From: Pseudomonadota bacterium
GTDB lineage: Bacteria > Pseudomonadota > Alphaproteobacteria > Acetobacterales > Acetobacteraceae
Length of the DNA: 7,623 nucleotides
Direction of reading: 5' to 3'
Assembly (NCBI GenBank): GCA_021785335.1
Contig: JAJYFW010000077.1
Location: 1 to 7,623, forward strand
In this document: piece by piece, positions 1 through 6,825 of the stretch
Numbering within the stretch: the first letter of the stretch is position 1
Layout of the letters: each line of letters opens with the position of its first letter
Translations under genes and position numbers: made by a program
The notes under the pieces: generated by a model
What the model saw: only the letters and a program-made list of their open reading frames with translations
Told to the model about the DNA's origin: nothing
Database searches by the model: none

Positions 1-54
1 GACCAGGTCAAGACGGCGCTGGATGCCGCCGCGGAAGGCCCGCTCGCCGTCTAG
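1..54 (+). CDS. C-terminal end of an unidentified forward gene (partial)
   Basis: Only the last 17 codons and a TAG stop are inside the window; the end of the protein reads DQVKTALDAAAEGPLAV. The frame is open from base 1 and its stop (52-54) overlaps the stop of the convergent glutathione S-transferase gene within the palindrome CTAG. The fragment is hydrophilic then alanine-rich, as at the end of a terminal helix, and carries no diagnostic motif, so no function is assigned. That it is a real gene end rests on the frame reading from the window edge and on the tight tail-to-tail packing. It could be a chance frame. Confidence 0.45.
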   Translation, partial: DQVKTALDAAAEGPLAV

Positions 55-719
55 GCCGTGGCTTGGAGCGGGGCCTCGACCGCCGGCAGGCGCCAGGATT
101 CCGGCTCGGCGGCGGCGGCGCGGTACCATTCCTCCATCAGCGGATGCGCCCGCACCGCGTCGCAATAGGCGCGGCTCGCGGCGGAAAGCTCCGGCTGGTA
201 GGCGAGGAAGCGGCACACCACCGGCGCGTACATCGCGTCCGCGACGGTGAAGCCGGCGCCGAACAGGTACGGCCCGCCGGCGCCGAAACGGCCGCGGCAA
301 TCCCGCCAGATGGCTTCGATGCGGGCGATATCGGCCAGCACCTCCGGCGTCCGGCCGGCCCCGGCGGCGCTTCGGAACAGGCTCATCGGCATGTTCTGGC
401 GCAGCGCGCGGAACCCGGCATGCATCTCGCTCGAAACGCTGCGCGCCAGCGCCCGGGCGGCGCGGTCGGCGGGCCACAGACCGGGCTTCAGCTCGGCGCA
501 GTATTCGCCGATCGCGAGCGACTCCCAGATCAGGTTGCCGTCATGGTCGAGCACCGGCACCGTGCCCCCGGGCGAGATCATGTGGATGCTCGCCGTGTGG
601 CCGCCGGCCAGCGGCATCACGACCTCCTCCACGTCGAGCCCCGCCAGCCGCACCGGCAGCCAGCCCCGCAGCGACCATGACGAATAGCGCCGCGTGCCGA
701 TGATGATCCGTCCGCGCAT
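51..719 (-). CDS. Glutathione S-transferase family protein
   Basis: This 222-residue cytosolic protein has the two-domain GST layout. An N-terminal thioredoxin-like domain (about residues 4-80) carries YSSWSLR at 12-18, where a serine rather than tyrosine probably activates glutathione. It also has the G-T-V-P turn at 52-55 with the cis-proline that binds the glutathione backbone, and the E-S pair at 66-67 that contacts the gamma-glutamyl group. The helical C-terminal domain carries FTVADAMYAPV (157-167), the usual N-capping box (T158...D161). The length is normal for the family. The frame stays open upstream, but the ATG at 719 is chosen because AGGGAGGG lies 4 bases before it and the protein then begins exactly where GSTs begin (MRGRIIIGTRRYSSWS). 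The SSWSLR type resembles uncharacterised proteobacterial GSTs; the substrate is unknown. It is divergent from the aminotransferase operon. Confidence 0.9.
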   Translation of the reverse strand: MRGRIIIGTRRYSSWSLRGWLPVRLAGLDVEEVVMPLAGGHTASIHMISPGGTVPVLDHDGNLIWESLAIGEYCAELKPGLWPADRAARALARSVSSEMHAGFRALRQNMPMSLFRSAAGAGRTPEVLADIARIEAIWRDCRGRFGAGGPYLFGAGFTVADAMYAPVVCRFLAYQPELSAASRAYCDAVRAHPLMEEWYRAAAAEPESWRLPAVEAPLQATA

Positions 720-828
720 GGAACCCTCCCTCTTGCGCCTCACGAATCGCACGATGGCAGCCCCGCGCCAACCCTCCTTGCCCTCGCCGCGTCGCCGCGC
801 GACCCTGCCGCCGACCAGGGAGACCCCG
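720..828. promoter_or_regulatory. Divergent intergenic region between GST and aminotransferase genes
   Basis: These 109 bases separate two start codons facing away from each other, so promoters for both the GST gene and the aminotransferase-oxidoreductase operon should lie here. The only clear signals are the two ribosome binding sites near the ends. A short perfect inverted repeat, ATCGCACGAT (746-755), is the one dyad I can see, too short to call an operator with confidence. I see no convincing -35/-10 pair, which is common in GC-rich alphaproteobacteria. No regulator gene lies inside the window. Confidence 0.4.
817..823 (+). promoter_or_regulatory. Ribosome binding site of the aminotransferase gene
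   Basis: AGGGAGA lies 5 bases before the ATG at 829. It decides the start: the frame is open further upstream, to an ATG at 694, but that would overlap the GST start and add 45 residues with no family counterpart. Confidence 0.7.
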
Positions 829-2154
829 ATGAACGAGCTCGCACCCCGCCCGAACAATCTCGACGCGTTCTGGATGCCGTTCACCAACAACCGCGGCTAC
901 AAGGCGGGCCCGCGCATGCTCGCCCGCGCCGAGGGCATGTTCTACTACAGCAACGACAACCGCGAGATCCTGGACGGCACCGCCGGGCTGTGGTGCGTCA
1001 ACGCCGGGCACGGGCGGCGCGAGATCACGGAGGCGATCCAGCGCCAGGCTGCGACGATGGATTTCGCGCCCACGTTCCAGATGGGCCATCCCATCGCCTT
1101 TGCCGCCGCCGCCAAGGTGGCGGAACGCACGCCGCCAGGCATGGACCGCATCTTCTTCACCAACTCCGGCTCCGAAAGCGCCGATACGGCGCTCAAGATC
1201 GCGCTTGCCTACCAGCGCGCCCGCGGCGAGGCGCAGCGCGTGCGCCTGGTCGGGCGGGAGCGCGGCTACCACGGCGTCGGCTTCGGCGGCATGTCGGTGG
1301 GCGGCATCGGCGCCAACCGCAAGCAGTTCGGCGCGCTGCTGCCCTACGTGGACCACCTGCCCTCCACCCACGCGCCGGAGCACCAGGCCTTCAGCCGCGG
1401 CCAGCCGGAATACGGCGCCCATTTCGCCGACGCGCTGGAGGCGCTGGTGGCGCTGCACGGCGACACCATCGCCGCCGTGATGGTCGAGCCGCTGGCCGGG
1501 TCGACCGGCGTGCTGGTGCCGCCCAAGGGCTATCTCGAGCGCCTGCGCGCGATCTGCGACAGGCACAACATCCTGCTCATCTTCGACGAGGTGATCACCG
1601 GCTTCGGCCGCCTCGGCACCAATTTCGGCGCCGAGCGGCTGGGTGTCACGCCGGATATCATCACGATGGCGAAAGGGCTCACCAACGCCGCGGTGCCGAT
1701 GGGCGCGGTAGCTGTGCACGACCGCATCTTCCGCGCGATCGTGGACGGCGCGCCGGCCGGTATCGAGCTGTTCCACGGCTACACGTATTCCGGCCACCCG
1801 CTCGCCGCGGCCGCCGCCATCGCCGCCTGCGACCTGCACACGGCGGAGGACCTGCCCGGCCGCGCGCGGGCGATGGAACCGGCGTTCGAGGACGCGGCGC
1901 ATGCGCTCAAGGGCCTGCCCAACGTCATCGACATCCGCACAATGGGCCTCGTCGCCGGCATCGAACTCGCGCCGCGCGCCGGCAAGCCCACGGACCGCGC
2001 CATGCGCGTGTTCCACCGCTGCTTCGACGCCGGTGTGCTGGTCCGCGTCACCGCCGACATCGTGGCGCTGTCGCCGCCGCTGATCGTGGAGAAGCCGCAT
2101 ATCGAGCGCATGTTCGGCACGCTCGCCGACGCGATCAGGGCGGAAGCCGCCTGA
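829..2154 (+). CDS. Omega-amino acid (beta-alanine):pyruvate aminotransferase, class III PLP enzyme
   Basis: This 441-residue protein is a class III (fold type I) aminotransferase. It closely resembles the Pseudomonas beta-alanine:pyruvate transaminase as I remember that sequence: the N-terminal LDAFWMPFTNNRGYKAGPR, ILDGTAGLWCVNAGHGRREI (47-66) and C-terminal VRVTADIVALSPPLIVEK (405-422) regions match almost block for block. Visible PLP residues are SGSES (113-117) for the phosphate, YHG (147-149) for ring stacking, D253 of IFDEVITGFGR pairing with the pyridine nitrogen, and K282 of MAKGLTN as the Schiff-base lysine. R406 sits where the family's carboxylate-binding arginine lies. The expected reaction moves the amino group of a beta- or omega-amino acid or amine to pyruvate, giving a semialdehyde and alanine. 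No signal peptide is present; it should be cytosolic. The stop overlaps the next gene's start by one base, so the FAD oxidoreductase is probably co-translated. The exact amine substrate cannot be read from the sequence. Confidence 0.93.
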   Translation: MNELAPRPNNLDAFWMPFTNNRGYKAGPRMLARAEGMFYYSNDNREILDGTAGLWCVNAGHGRREITEAIQRQAATMDFAPTFQMGHPIAFAAAAKVAERTPPGMDRIFFTNSGSESADTALKIALAYQRARGEAQRVRLVGRERGYHGVGFGGMSVGGIGANRKQFGALLPYVDHLPSTHAPEHQAFSRGQPEYGAHFADALEALVALHGDTIAAVMVEPLAGSTGVLVPPKGYLERLRAICDRHNILLIFDEVITGFGRLGTNFGAERLGVTPDIITMAKGLTNAAVPMGAVAVHDRIFRAIVDGAPAGIELFHGYTYSGHPLAAAAAIAACDLHTAEDLPGRARAMEPAFEDAAHALKGLPNVIDIRTMGLVAGIELAPRAGKPTDRAMRVFHRCFDAGVLVRVTADIVALSPPLIVEKPHIERMFGTLADAIRAEAA

Positions 2155-3494
2155 TGCCCGGCCCCGCGCCGGATCCCGTCGTCTCCGACGAGAAGCTGCC
2201 GGAGGCGGCGGATGTCGTCGTCATCGGCGGCGGGATCGCCGGGGTTTGCACGGCGCTGACGCTGGCCGAGCGCGGCGTCTCCGTGGTGTTGTGCGAGAAG
2301 GGCGAGATCGGCGCCGAGCAGTCCAGCCGCAACTGGGGCTGGGTGCGCAAGATGGGCCGCGACCCGCGCGAACTGCCGCTCGCGATCGAGGCGTTGCGGC
2401 AGTGGAACGGCATGGACGCGCGCGTCGGCGCGTCCACGGGGTTCCACGTCGGCGGCATCGCCTATCTCTGCGAGGACGAGGCGGCGATCGCCAGCCGCGA
2501 AGCCTGGCTCGAATATTCGCGCCCCTTCCAGCTCGACACCCGCATCATCAGCTCCGCCGAGGTGGCGAAACTGATCCCCGGAACCCCGCGCAAATACGCC
2601 GGCGCCCTCTACACCGCGAGCGACGGCCAGGCGGAGCCGCAGAAGGCAGCCCCCGCCATCGCCAACGCGGCGCGCCGGGCCGGCGCCTCGGTCTTCACCA
2701 ACTGCGCCGTTCGCGGCATCGAGACCAACGGCGGGCGCGTCGCCGCGGCGGTGACCGAGCGCGGGCGCATCCGTTGCCAGAGCGTTGTCGTCGCCGGCGG
2801 CGCCTGGTCGCGCCTGTTCCTGGGCTCGCTCGGCATCGAGCTGCCGCAGCTCAAGATGCTTTCCTCCGTCATGCGCACGGCGCCGCTGCCGGCGGGCGAG
2901 TCCGCGCCGGAGGTCGCCGCACTCGGCCACGACTTCGCGCTGCGCAAGCGCGACGACGGCGGCTACACGCTCACCCACGGCCGCTTCGGCTTCCACGACC
3001 TGGTGCCGGATTCGTTCCGCCTGTTCTTCGATTTCCTGCCGGCCTGGCGGCTCGAGCGCAAGGACGTGCACCTGCGCTTCGGCAAGCGCTTCTTCGAGGA
3101 GGCGCGGCTGCCGCGCAAATGGGCGCTGGACCAGCCCTCGCCCTTCGAGCACCGCCGCATCCTCGACCCGGAGCCGTACCAGCCGATCCTCGACGCCGCC
3201 ACCCGCAGCCTCGAGAAGGAATTGCCGGCGCTCGCCCGCCTGAAGGTGGTGCAGCGCTGGGCCGGCCTCATCGACGTGACGCCGGACGCGGTGCCGGTGA
3301 TCTCGCCCGTGGACCGGCTTCCGGGCATGGTGATCGCGACCGGGTTCTCGGGGCACGGGTTCGGCATCGGCCCGGGCGCGGGACGGCTCACGGCGGACCT
3401 GGTGACCGGCGCCCCGCCCGTCGTCGATCCCGCACCCTACCGGCTCGCGCGCTACGCCGAGCGGCCGCGGCCGAAGCCGCACGGGGCTGTCTAA
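2154..3494 (+). CDS. FAD-dependent oxidoreductase, DAO family
   Basis: This 446-residue protein belongs to the D-amino acid oxidase-like (DAO) flavoprotein family. The dinucleotide-binding motif VVVIGGGIAG (21-30) is followed by the ribose-binding acidic residue E48 in VVLCEKGEIG. SSRNWGWVRKMGRDPRE (57-73) matches the conserved flavin-contact segment of glycine oxidase/PuuB-like enzymes. The C-terminal FAD-closing segment is present as GLIDVTPDAVPVI (371-383) and GMVIATGFSGHGFGIGPGAGR (391-411). It should oxidise an amine or amino acid C-N bond, passing electrons to O2 or a quinone. The ATG at 2154 overlaps the aminotransferase stop (TGATG), with AGGGCGGAAG about 7 bases upstream. About 20 residues precede the FAD fold, without signal-peptide character. 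The pairing suggests both act on one amine catabolic route, for example a polyamine, N-alkyl amino acid or D-amino acid. The substrate is not determined; gamma-glutamylputrescine oxidase-like or DadA-like roles are equally possible. Confidence 0.88.
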   Translation: MPGPAPDPVVSDEKLPEAADVVVIGGGIAGVCTALTLAERGVSVVLCEKGEIGAEQSSRNWGWVRKMGRDPRELPLAIEALRQWNGMDARVGASTGFHVGGIAYLCEDEAAIASREAWLEYSRPFQLDTRIISSAEVAKLIPGTPRKYAGALYTASDGQAEPQKAAPAIANAARRAGASVFTNCAVRGIETNGGRVAAAVTERGRIRCQSVVVAGGAWSRLFLGSLGIELPQLKMLSSVMRTAPLPAGESAPEVAALGHDFALRKRDDGGYTLTHGRFGFHDLVPDSFRLFFDFLPAWRLERKDVHLRFGKRFFEEARLPRKWALDQPSPFEHRRILDPEPYQPILDAATRSLEKELPALARLKVVQRWAGLIDVTPDAVPVISPVDRLPGMVIATGFSGHGFGIGPGAGRLTADLVTGAPPVVDPAPYRLARYAERPRPKPHGAV

Positions 3495-3510
3495 GAGCGG
3501 ATCGCAGAGG

Positions 3511-3528
3511 AGAGGGCTGCGGCCCGCT
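3511..3528. terminator. Possible bidirectional terminator hairpin
   Basis: The 32-bp gap between the convergent FAD oxidoreductase and FMN/glutamate synthase genes contains AG-A-GGGC, a TGCG loop, then GCCC-G-CT. This forms a 7-bp stem with one A/G mismatch and a 4-base loop. It runs two bases into the stop codon of the reverse gene. Neither strand has a T-tract after it, so intrinsic termination would be weak. The position between two gene ends is the main argument. Confidence 0.3.
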
Positions 3529-4957
3529 ACGCCCCGGCGCTGCGGAAGCCGCTGACGCCGCGCTCGATCGCCGTCACGTGCTCGGGGCGGAACTCGCTGG
3601 CGTTACGCAGCCCGCAGGCGTGCGCGATGATCTCCACCTCCTCGCGGATACGGTCGGCGTAGCGCGCGACGCGCACCGCCTTGTCCAAGGGGTCGAGCCC
3701 GCGGATCAGCTTCGGGTCGGCGGCGGTGACGCCGGTCGGGCATTTGCCGCTGCCGCACTTCATCGCCTGGATGCAGCCCAGCGAGAACATGAAGCCGCGC
3801 GCGGAGGAAACGAAATCCGCCCCAGTGCACAGCGCCCACGCCACCTTGTCCGGCGTGACCAGCTTGCCGCTGGCGACGATGCGGATCCGCTCGTCGAGCC
3901 CATGGCGTGCGCGCGCCTCGGCCACCAGCGGCAGCGCCTGGGTGATCGGCAGCCCGACATAGTCCGCGAGCGGCGCCGGCGCGGCACCGGTGCCGCCCTC
4001 GCCGCCATCGACCTGCACGTAGTCCGGGCAGGCCTCGGGGTTGGCAACGCAGTCGGCGAACCAGGTGTCGAGAAATCCCGGCTGCCCGACGACGAACTTC
4101 ACCCCCACGGGCCGCCCGGTCACGCGTCGCACCCGCGCGACGAAGGCGCCGAGCTCGCGCACGTTGGCGATGTCCGTGTGCCGGTTGGGCGAGATGCTGT
4201 CCTTGCCCGCCGGGATGCCGCGGATCGCCGCGATCTCGGCCGTGACCTTGGCGCCGGGCAGGATCCCGCCCTTGCCCGGCTTCGCCCCCTGCGCGAGCTT
4301 GACCTCGAACATGCGCACATTCTCGTGCGCAGCGATCTCGCGCAGTTTCGCTTCCGAAAGGTTCCCGTGCTCGTCGCGCACCCCGTACTTGGCGGTGCCG
4401 ATCTGCATGATCACGTCGCACCCGCCCTCGAGATGATAGGGCGCGAGCCCACCCTCGCCGGTCGCCATCCAGATACCGCCGATCTTCGCCCCGCGCGACA
4501 GCGCCGAGACCGCGGCATGCGACAGCGCGCCGTAGCTCATGCCGGAGATGTTGAAGAAGCTCCTGCCCACAAACGGCCGCTCGCACGCGCCGGGGCCCTG
4601 GGCGATGCCGACCGTCTTGCCGGGGAACGCGGATTTCTCCTCGTCCAGCACCGGAAACGGGGCGTTGCGGAAGGCAAAGACGGGCATCACCTCGCTGCCG
4701 AACGATACCAGGTTGGAAACGCCCTTCGCGGAGCGATAGACCCAGGTGCGTTCCAGCCGGTTGAACGGGCGCTCCACCCAGTCCGGCAGGTACTGGTACT
4801 GGCGCATGTACTCGCCCCAGGTCTCGGCGAAGTAGCGCACGTGGCCGACCACCGGGTAGTTGCGCAGGATCGTGTGGTGCGTCTGCCGCACGTCGTGCAG
4901 GTAGAGCATGCCGACCAGCAGCAGCAGCACGAGCGCCACCAGGATCACTGTCTCCAT
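3527..4957 (-). CDS. Membrane-anchored FMN-binding glutamate synthase-like protein
   Basis: This 476-residue protein matches the FMN-binding synthase domain of glutamate synthase (Glu_synthase family). One N-terminal membrane helix (residues 4-20, VILVALVLLLLVGMLYL) precedes the conserved H-x-ILRNYPVVGHVRYFAE region. The (beta/alpha)8 barrel then shows ISGMSYGALS (137-146), QGAKPGKGG (223-231), SPNRH (256-260) and VDGGEGGTGAAP (316-327), the flavin/substrate loops of the family. Cysteines 395, 401 and 406 in C-x5-C-x4-C match the 3Fe-4S ligands of glutamate synthase. It lacks the N-terminal glutaminase domain and the C-terminal GxGxG beta-helix, which is normal for this stand-alone family of about 450-550 residues. 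It therefore cannot make ammonia from glutamine itself, and its physiological reaction is not established. The ATG at 4957 is preceded by GGGGGGAA at 4 bases and puts the membrane helix at the very start. No gltD-type partner lies in the window. Confidence 0.9.
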   Translation of the reverse strand: METVILVALVLLLLVGMLYLHDVRQTHHTILRNYPVVGHVRYFAETWGEYMRQYQYLPDWVERPFNRLERTWVYRSAKGVSNLVSFGSEVMPVFAFRNAPFPVLDEEKSAFPGKTVGIAQGPGACERPFVGRSFFNISGMSYGALSHAAVSALSRGAKIGGIWMATGEGGLAPYHLEGGCDVIMQIGTAKYGVRDEHGNLSEAKLREIAAHENVRMFEVKLAQGAKPGKGGILPGAKVTAEIAAIRGIPAGKDSISPNRHTDIANVRELGAFVARVRRVTGRPVGVKFVVGQPGFLDTWFADCVANPEACPDYVQVDGGEGGTGAAPAPLADYVGLPITQALPLVAEARARHGLDERIRIVASGKLVTPDKVAWALCTGADFVSSARGFMFSLGCIQAMKCGSGKCPTGVTAADPKLIRGLDPLDKAVRVARYADRIREEVEIIAHACGLRNASEFRPEHVTAIERGVSGFRSAGA

Positions 4958-5034
4958 CGCGTTCCCCCCGACTTTCCGGCCAATCGGGCAACCATAGACA
5001 CGGTCGCGTTGTCGCGGTGCTAAGATTCTCCGGC

Positions 5035-5050
5035 CCCGGCAAACGCCGGG
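5035..5050. repeat. Perfect inverted repeat (hairpin) in the 5' leader
   Basis: CCCGGC, an AAAC loop and GCCGGG form a perfect 6-bp GC stem just before the ribosome binding site at 5061 of the Hint-like gene. It could be an RNA hairpin in the leader that influences translation, or a DNA operator. GC-rich DNA yields such stems often, so function is uncertain. Confidence 0.4.
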
Positions 5051-5060
5051 TGGCCCGTTC

Positions 5061-5066
5061 GGAGGA
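5061..5066 (+). promoter_or_regulatory. Ribosome binding site deciding a GTG start
   Basis: GGAGGA lies 6 bases before the GTG at 5073, a near-ideal site. It favours this GTG over the first in-frame ATG downstream (5118-5120, residue 16), which has no comparable site. Confidence 0.7.
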
Positions 5067-5072
5067 AGCCGC

Positions 5073-5999
5073 GTGTCCGACCGCCTGCCCCAGCCGTTCG
5101 CGTTGCGCCTGGCGCCGATGCTCGCGCCGGAACGCGACGCCGCCTGGCCCGCCGAGCCCGGCATCGCCGCCGCTTCCCTGGTCGAGACGGCGGAGGGGCC
5201 GCGCCCGGCCGGTTCGCTGCTTCCCGGCGCCCTGCTGCGCGCCGCGGATGGCGGGCTGCGCATGCTGCGCCGGCTCACGCCCCTGCCGTCCCTCGAGGCG
5301 GCCGGTGTCGTCACCATCGCGCAGGGCGCCATCGCCCCGGGCGTGCCGGCGCGCCCGCTAAGCCTGCGCCGCGGCCAGCCGCTGCTGCTCGATGGCGCGG
5401 TGTGGCCCGCCGGCTTCCTCGAGGACGGCGTGGGCGTCGCCGCCTGTGCCGGTGACGTGCCCTGCGTCCGGCTTGAGACGGACGCGCCCTGCGCCTTCCT
5501 CGCCGAGCGCGTGGCCTGCGCCAGCGACAAGCCGCCCGGCCGGCCGATCCCCGACGCGGCCCTGGCCCAGTTGCGGGCCACGATCGGCGCCCGCGCGGGA
5601 CGGCGCTACGGATGGCTGGAGGGCGCGGTGGAACGCCTCGGCCCGGACGGCGCGGAGGGCTGGGTGAGGGATGGCTCCATGCCGGGCGTGCCGGTGCTGC
5701 TGGCGCTGCTGCGCGACGGGGTCGCGGTGGCGCATGGTTTCGCCAGCCTCGCCCGGCCGGACCTGGCCGTTGCCGGCATTGGCGACCACGCCTTCCGCAT
5801 CGACGCGGCCGCGCCGGCCAGCGGCACGCATCTCCTGGAACTCCGCCGGGCGGAGGACGGGGCGTGGCTGGGCGGCATGGCGCTGCTGCTGCCCAGGCCG
5901 GGCGATGCGGACGCGCCGGCACCGCCCGGCGTGGTTGCCGAGGCGCTGGCCGCGCTCAGCCGCGAGCGGCTTCGCCGAGCGCCGTCAGCGCCGCGCTGA
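5073..5999 (+). CDS. Degenerate Hint-domain protein with C-terminal beta-rich module
   Basis: The 308-residue product starts at GTG. Residues about 28-150 align by eye with the Hint_2 domain of the downstream reverse genes: AEGPRPAGSLLPGALLRAADG (40-60) matches TPDG...SLRAGDLVRT, VVTIAQGAIAPGVPARPL (79-96) matches PIRIAPGALGPDCPRRPL, and LLLDGAVWPAGFL (104-116) matches LWFDGILIPAELL. Hint key residues are missing. The nucleophilic cysteine position aligns to G30, the S-P-x-H histidine is Q102, and the D-x-H histidine is P139. Residues about 176-275 form a second module with EGAVERLG...GWVRD (183-200) and RPDLAVAGIGDHAFRI (228-243), the pattern seen in the other two proteins. No signal peptide or membrane helix is evident. 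Being catalytically dead, it may have a structural or binding role. The last 44 bases overlap the convergent gene at 5956-6825. The function is unknown; the family assignment is good but made by eye. Confidence 0.75.
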   Translation: MSDRLPQPFALRLAPMLAPERDAAWPAEPGIAAASLVETAEGPRPAGSLLPGALLRAADGGLRMLRRLTPLPSLEAAGVVTIAQGAIAPGVPARPLSLRRGQPLLLDGAVWPAGFLEDGVGVAACAGDVPCVRLETDAPCAFLAERVACASDKPPGRPIPDAALAQLRATIGARAGRRYGWLEGAVERLGPDGAEGWVRDGSMPGVPVLLALLRDGVAVAHGFASLARPDLAVAGIGDHAFRIDAAAPASGTHLLELRRAEDGAWLGGMALLLPRPGDADAPAPPGVVAEALAALSRERLRRAPSAPR

Positions 6000-6825
6000 A
6001 CGCCCGCGCCCGCGCCTGTGCCGGCAGCGCCGCGACGGCGGCGAGTGCCGTTTCGAGCGGCGGCGCGCGGTTCACCAGCCTGTCCCCACCCCGCACCGGG
6101 GCGCGGTCCCAGGCGCGCCGTATCGCCACGTGGTGGTAGTCGCGGCGCGACAGCCCCGGCGCGAGCGCGACGCGAAATCCGTAATGCCCGTTGCCGGGCA
6201 TCGCCGTCGCGAGGTCCTCCCGGTAGAGATCGGCGAGCACCAGCGCCCGGGCGGTCCCGTCGATCTCGAGCGTCAGCAGCTGCGGCTGGCCGGGCCGCGC
6301 CGGGTCGCGCGCCCAGCCGTCCACCCATCCGTGTCCAGCATGGTCCACGGCGCCCTCCGGCGGTCCGGCCTGGGCCAGCCGGGGCGCGGCGAGCGCCTCC
6401 ACCAGCCCCGGCAGCGCCGCGTCGGCCGCCATCGCCGCGAGCGGCGCGTCGAGGTGGATTTCCGCGAGGTCGATCCGGCCCGGCGGGGCGACGCGGCGTA
6501 TCGCCTGCCCGTCGATCAGGAAGCGCGCCGGCGCGCCCAATCCGCCGGCCATCAGTCCACAGGCCACCGGCAGCACCTGGTCGGGCGCCACGAGGAGGTC
6601 GGTCGCCGGCAATCCCTCGCCGAGGCTGCCCGCCGCGACCGCGACGGGCCATAGCGCCCGCTGGCCCGCCTCGCTGACAAGCACGCTGCGCGCCGCCTGG
6701 CGCACGCGCCGCGAGAGGCCGGGACCGATCACGATCTCGTCGCCCGGCTGCAGCATCAGGGCCTGGCGCGTGCCGCCGCTCGTCGCGACCTCGCATCCGG
6801 CCGCGAGGCGCAGCACCGCGGTCAT
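5956..6825 (-). CDS. Degenerate Hint-domain protein with C-terminal beta-rich module
   Basis: This 289-residue protein is a paralogue of both neighbours. LAAGCEVATSGGTRQALMLQ (7-26), followed by PGDEIV, matches the Hint start (AGT-x-I-x-TPDG...L-x-PGDLV), but the nucleophile position is R6. WPVAVAAGSLGEGLPATDLL (59-78) and ARFLIDGQAIRRVAP (100-114) closely match PIRIAPGALGPDCPRRPL and AELLVNGSTIRRLAP of the upstream gene. The S-P-x-H motif is A80-P-D-Q83 and the L-D-x-H motif is L125-D-A-P128, so the domain should not self-process. The beta-rich module follows: EGAVDHAGHGWVDGWARD (157-174) and YREDLATAMPGNGHYGFRV (201-219), then an alanine-rich helical tail. The start ATG (6825) overlaps the upstream stop as ATGA and has no good ribosome site of its own, so translation probably depends on the upstream gene. 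The frame is preferred over others because the homology runs through its whole length. Function unknown. Confidence 0.78.
   Translation of the reverse strand: MTAVLRLAAGCEVATSGGTRQALMLQPGDEIVIGPGLSRRVRQAARSVLVSEAGQRALWPVAVAAGSLGEGLPATDLLVAPDQVLPVACGLMAGGLGAPARFLIDGQAIRRVAPPGRIDLAEIHLDAPLAAMAADAALPGLVEALAAPRLAQAGPPEGAVDHAGHGWVDGWARDPARPGQPQLLTLEIDGTARALVLADLYREDLATAMPGNGHYGFRVALAPGLSRRDYHHVAIRRAWDRAPVRGGDRLVNRAPPLETALAAVAALPAQARARAFSAALTALGEAARG

Larger units (their letters stand above)
4958..5072. promoter_or_regulatory. Divergent intergenic region between FMN/glutamate synthase-like and Hint-like genes
   Basis: These 115 bases hold the leaders of two genes transcribed away from each other. 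On the forward strand TGCTAAGAT (5018-5026) resembles an extended -10 element. TAGACA (4995-5000) resembles a -35 element, but the 20-base spacing is longer than the usual 16-18, so this is a weak candidate. On the reverse strand TATGGT is a poor -10 candidate without a partner. The forward start would then have a leader of about 40 bases containing the hairpin at 5035-5050. Confidence 0.35.

Noticed and set aside
720..890. N-terminal extension of the GST frame by 57 codons
   Set aside because: The extra residues have no counterpart in GSTs, they overlap the aminotransferase start, and a strong ribosome site marks the ATG at 719.
541..2100. Long reverse open frame (519 codons) opposite the aminotransferase gene
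   Set aside because: It is antisense to a strongly recognised enzyme, its product is rich in His/Arg/Gly with no family-like blocks, and stop codons are rare in all frames at this GC content.
1779..3482. Reverse open frame (567 codons) opposite the FAD oxidoreductase
   Set aside because: It is a GC-rich shadow of a recognised flavoprotein gene, with an Arg/Ala/Gly-rich product and no ribosome binding site or family match.
2246..5023. Very long forward open frame (925 codons) spanning the FAD gene in another frame and the antisense of the FMN gene
   Set aside because: The translation is low-complexity Arg/Ala/His/Gly sequence without domains, and it crosses two genes recognised on opposite strands.
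5035..5050. The GC hairpin as a transcription terminator
   Set aside because: It sits between two divergent starts with no gene ending there and no T-tract after it.
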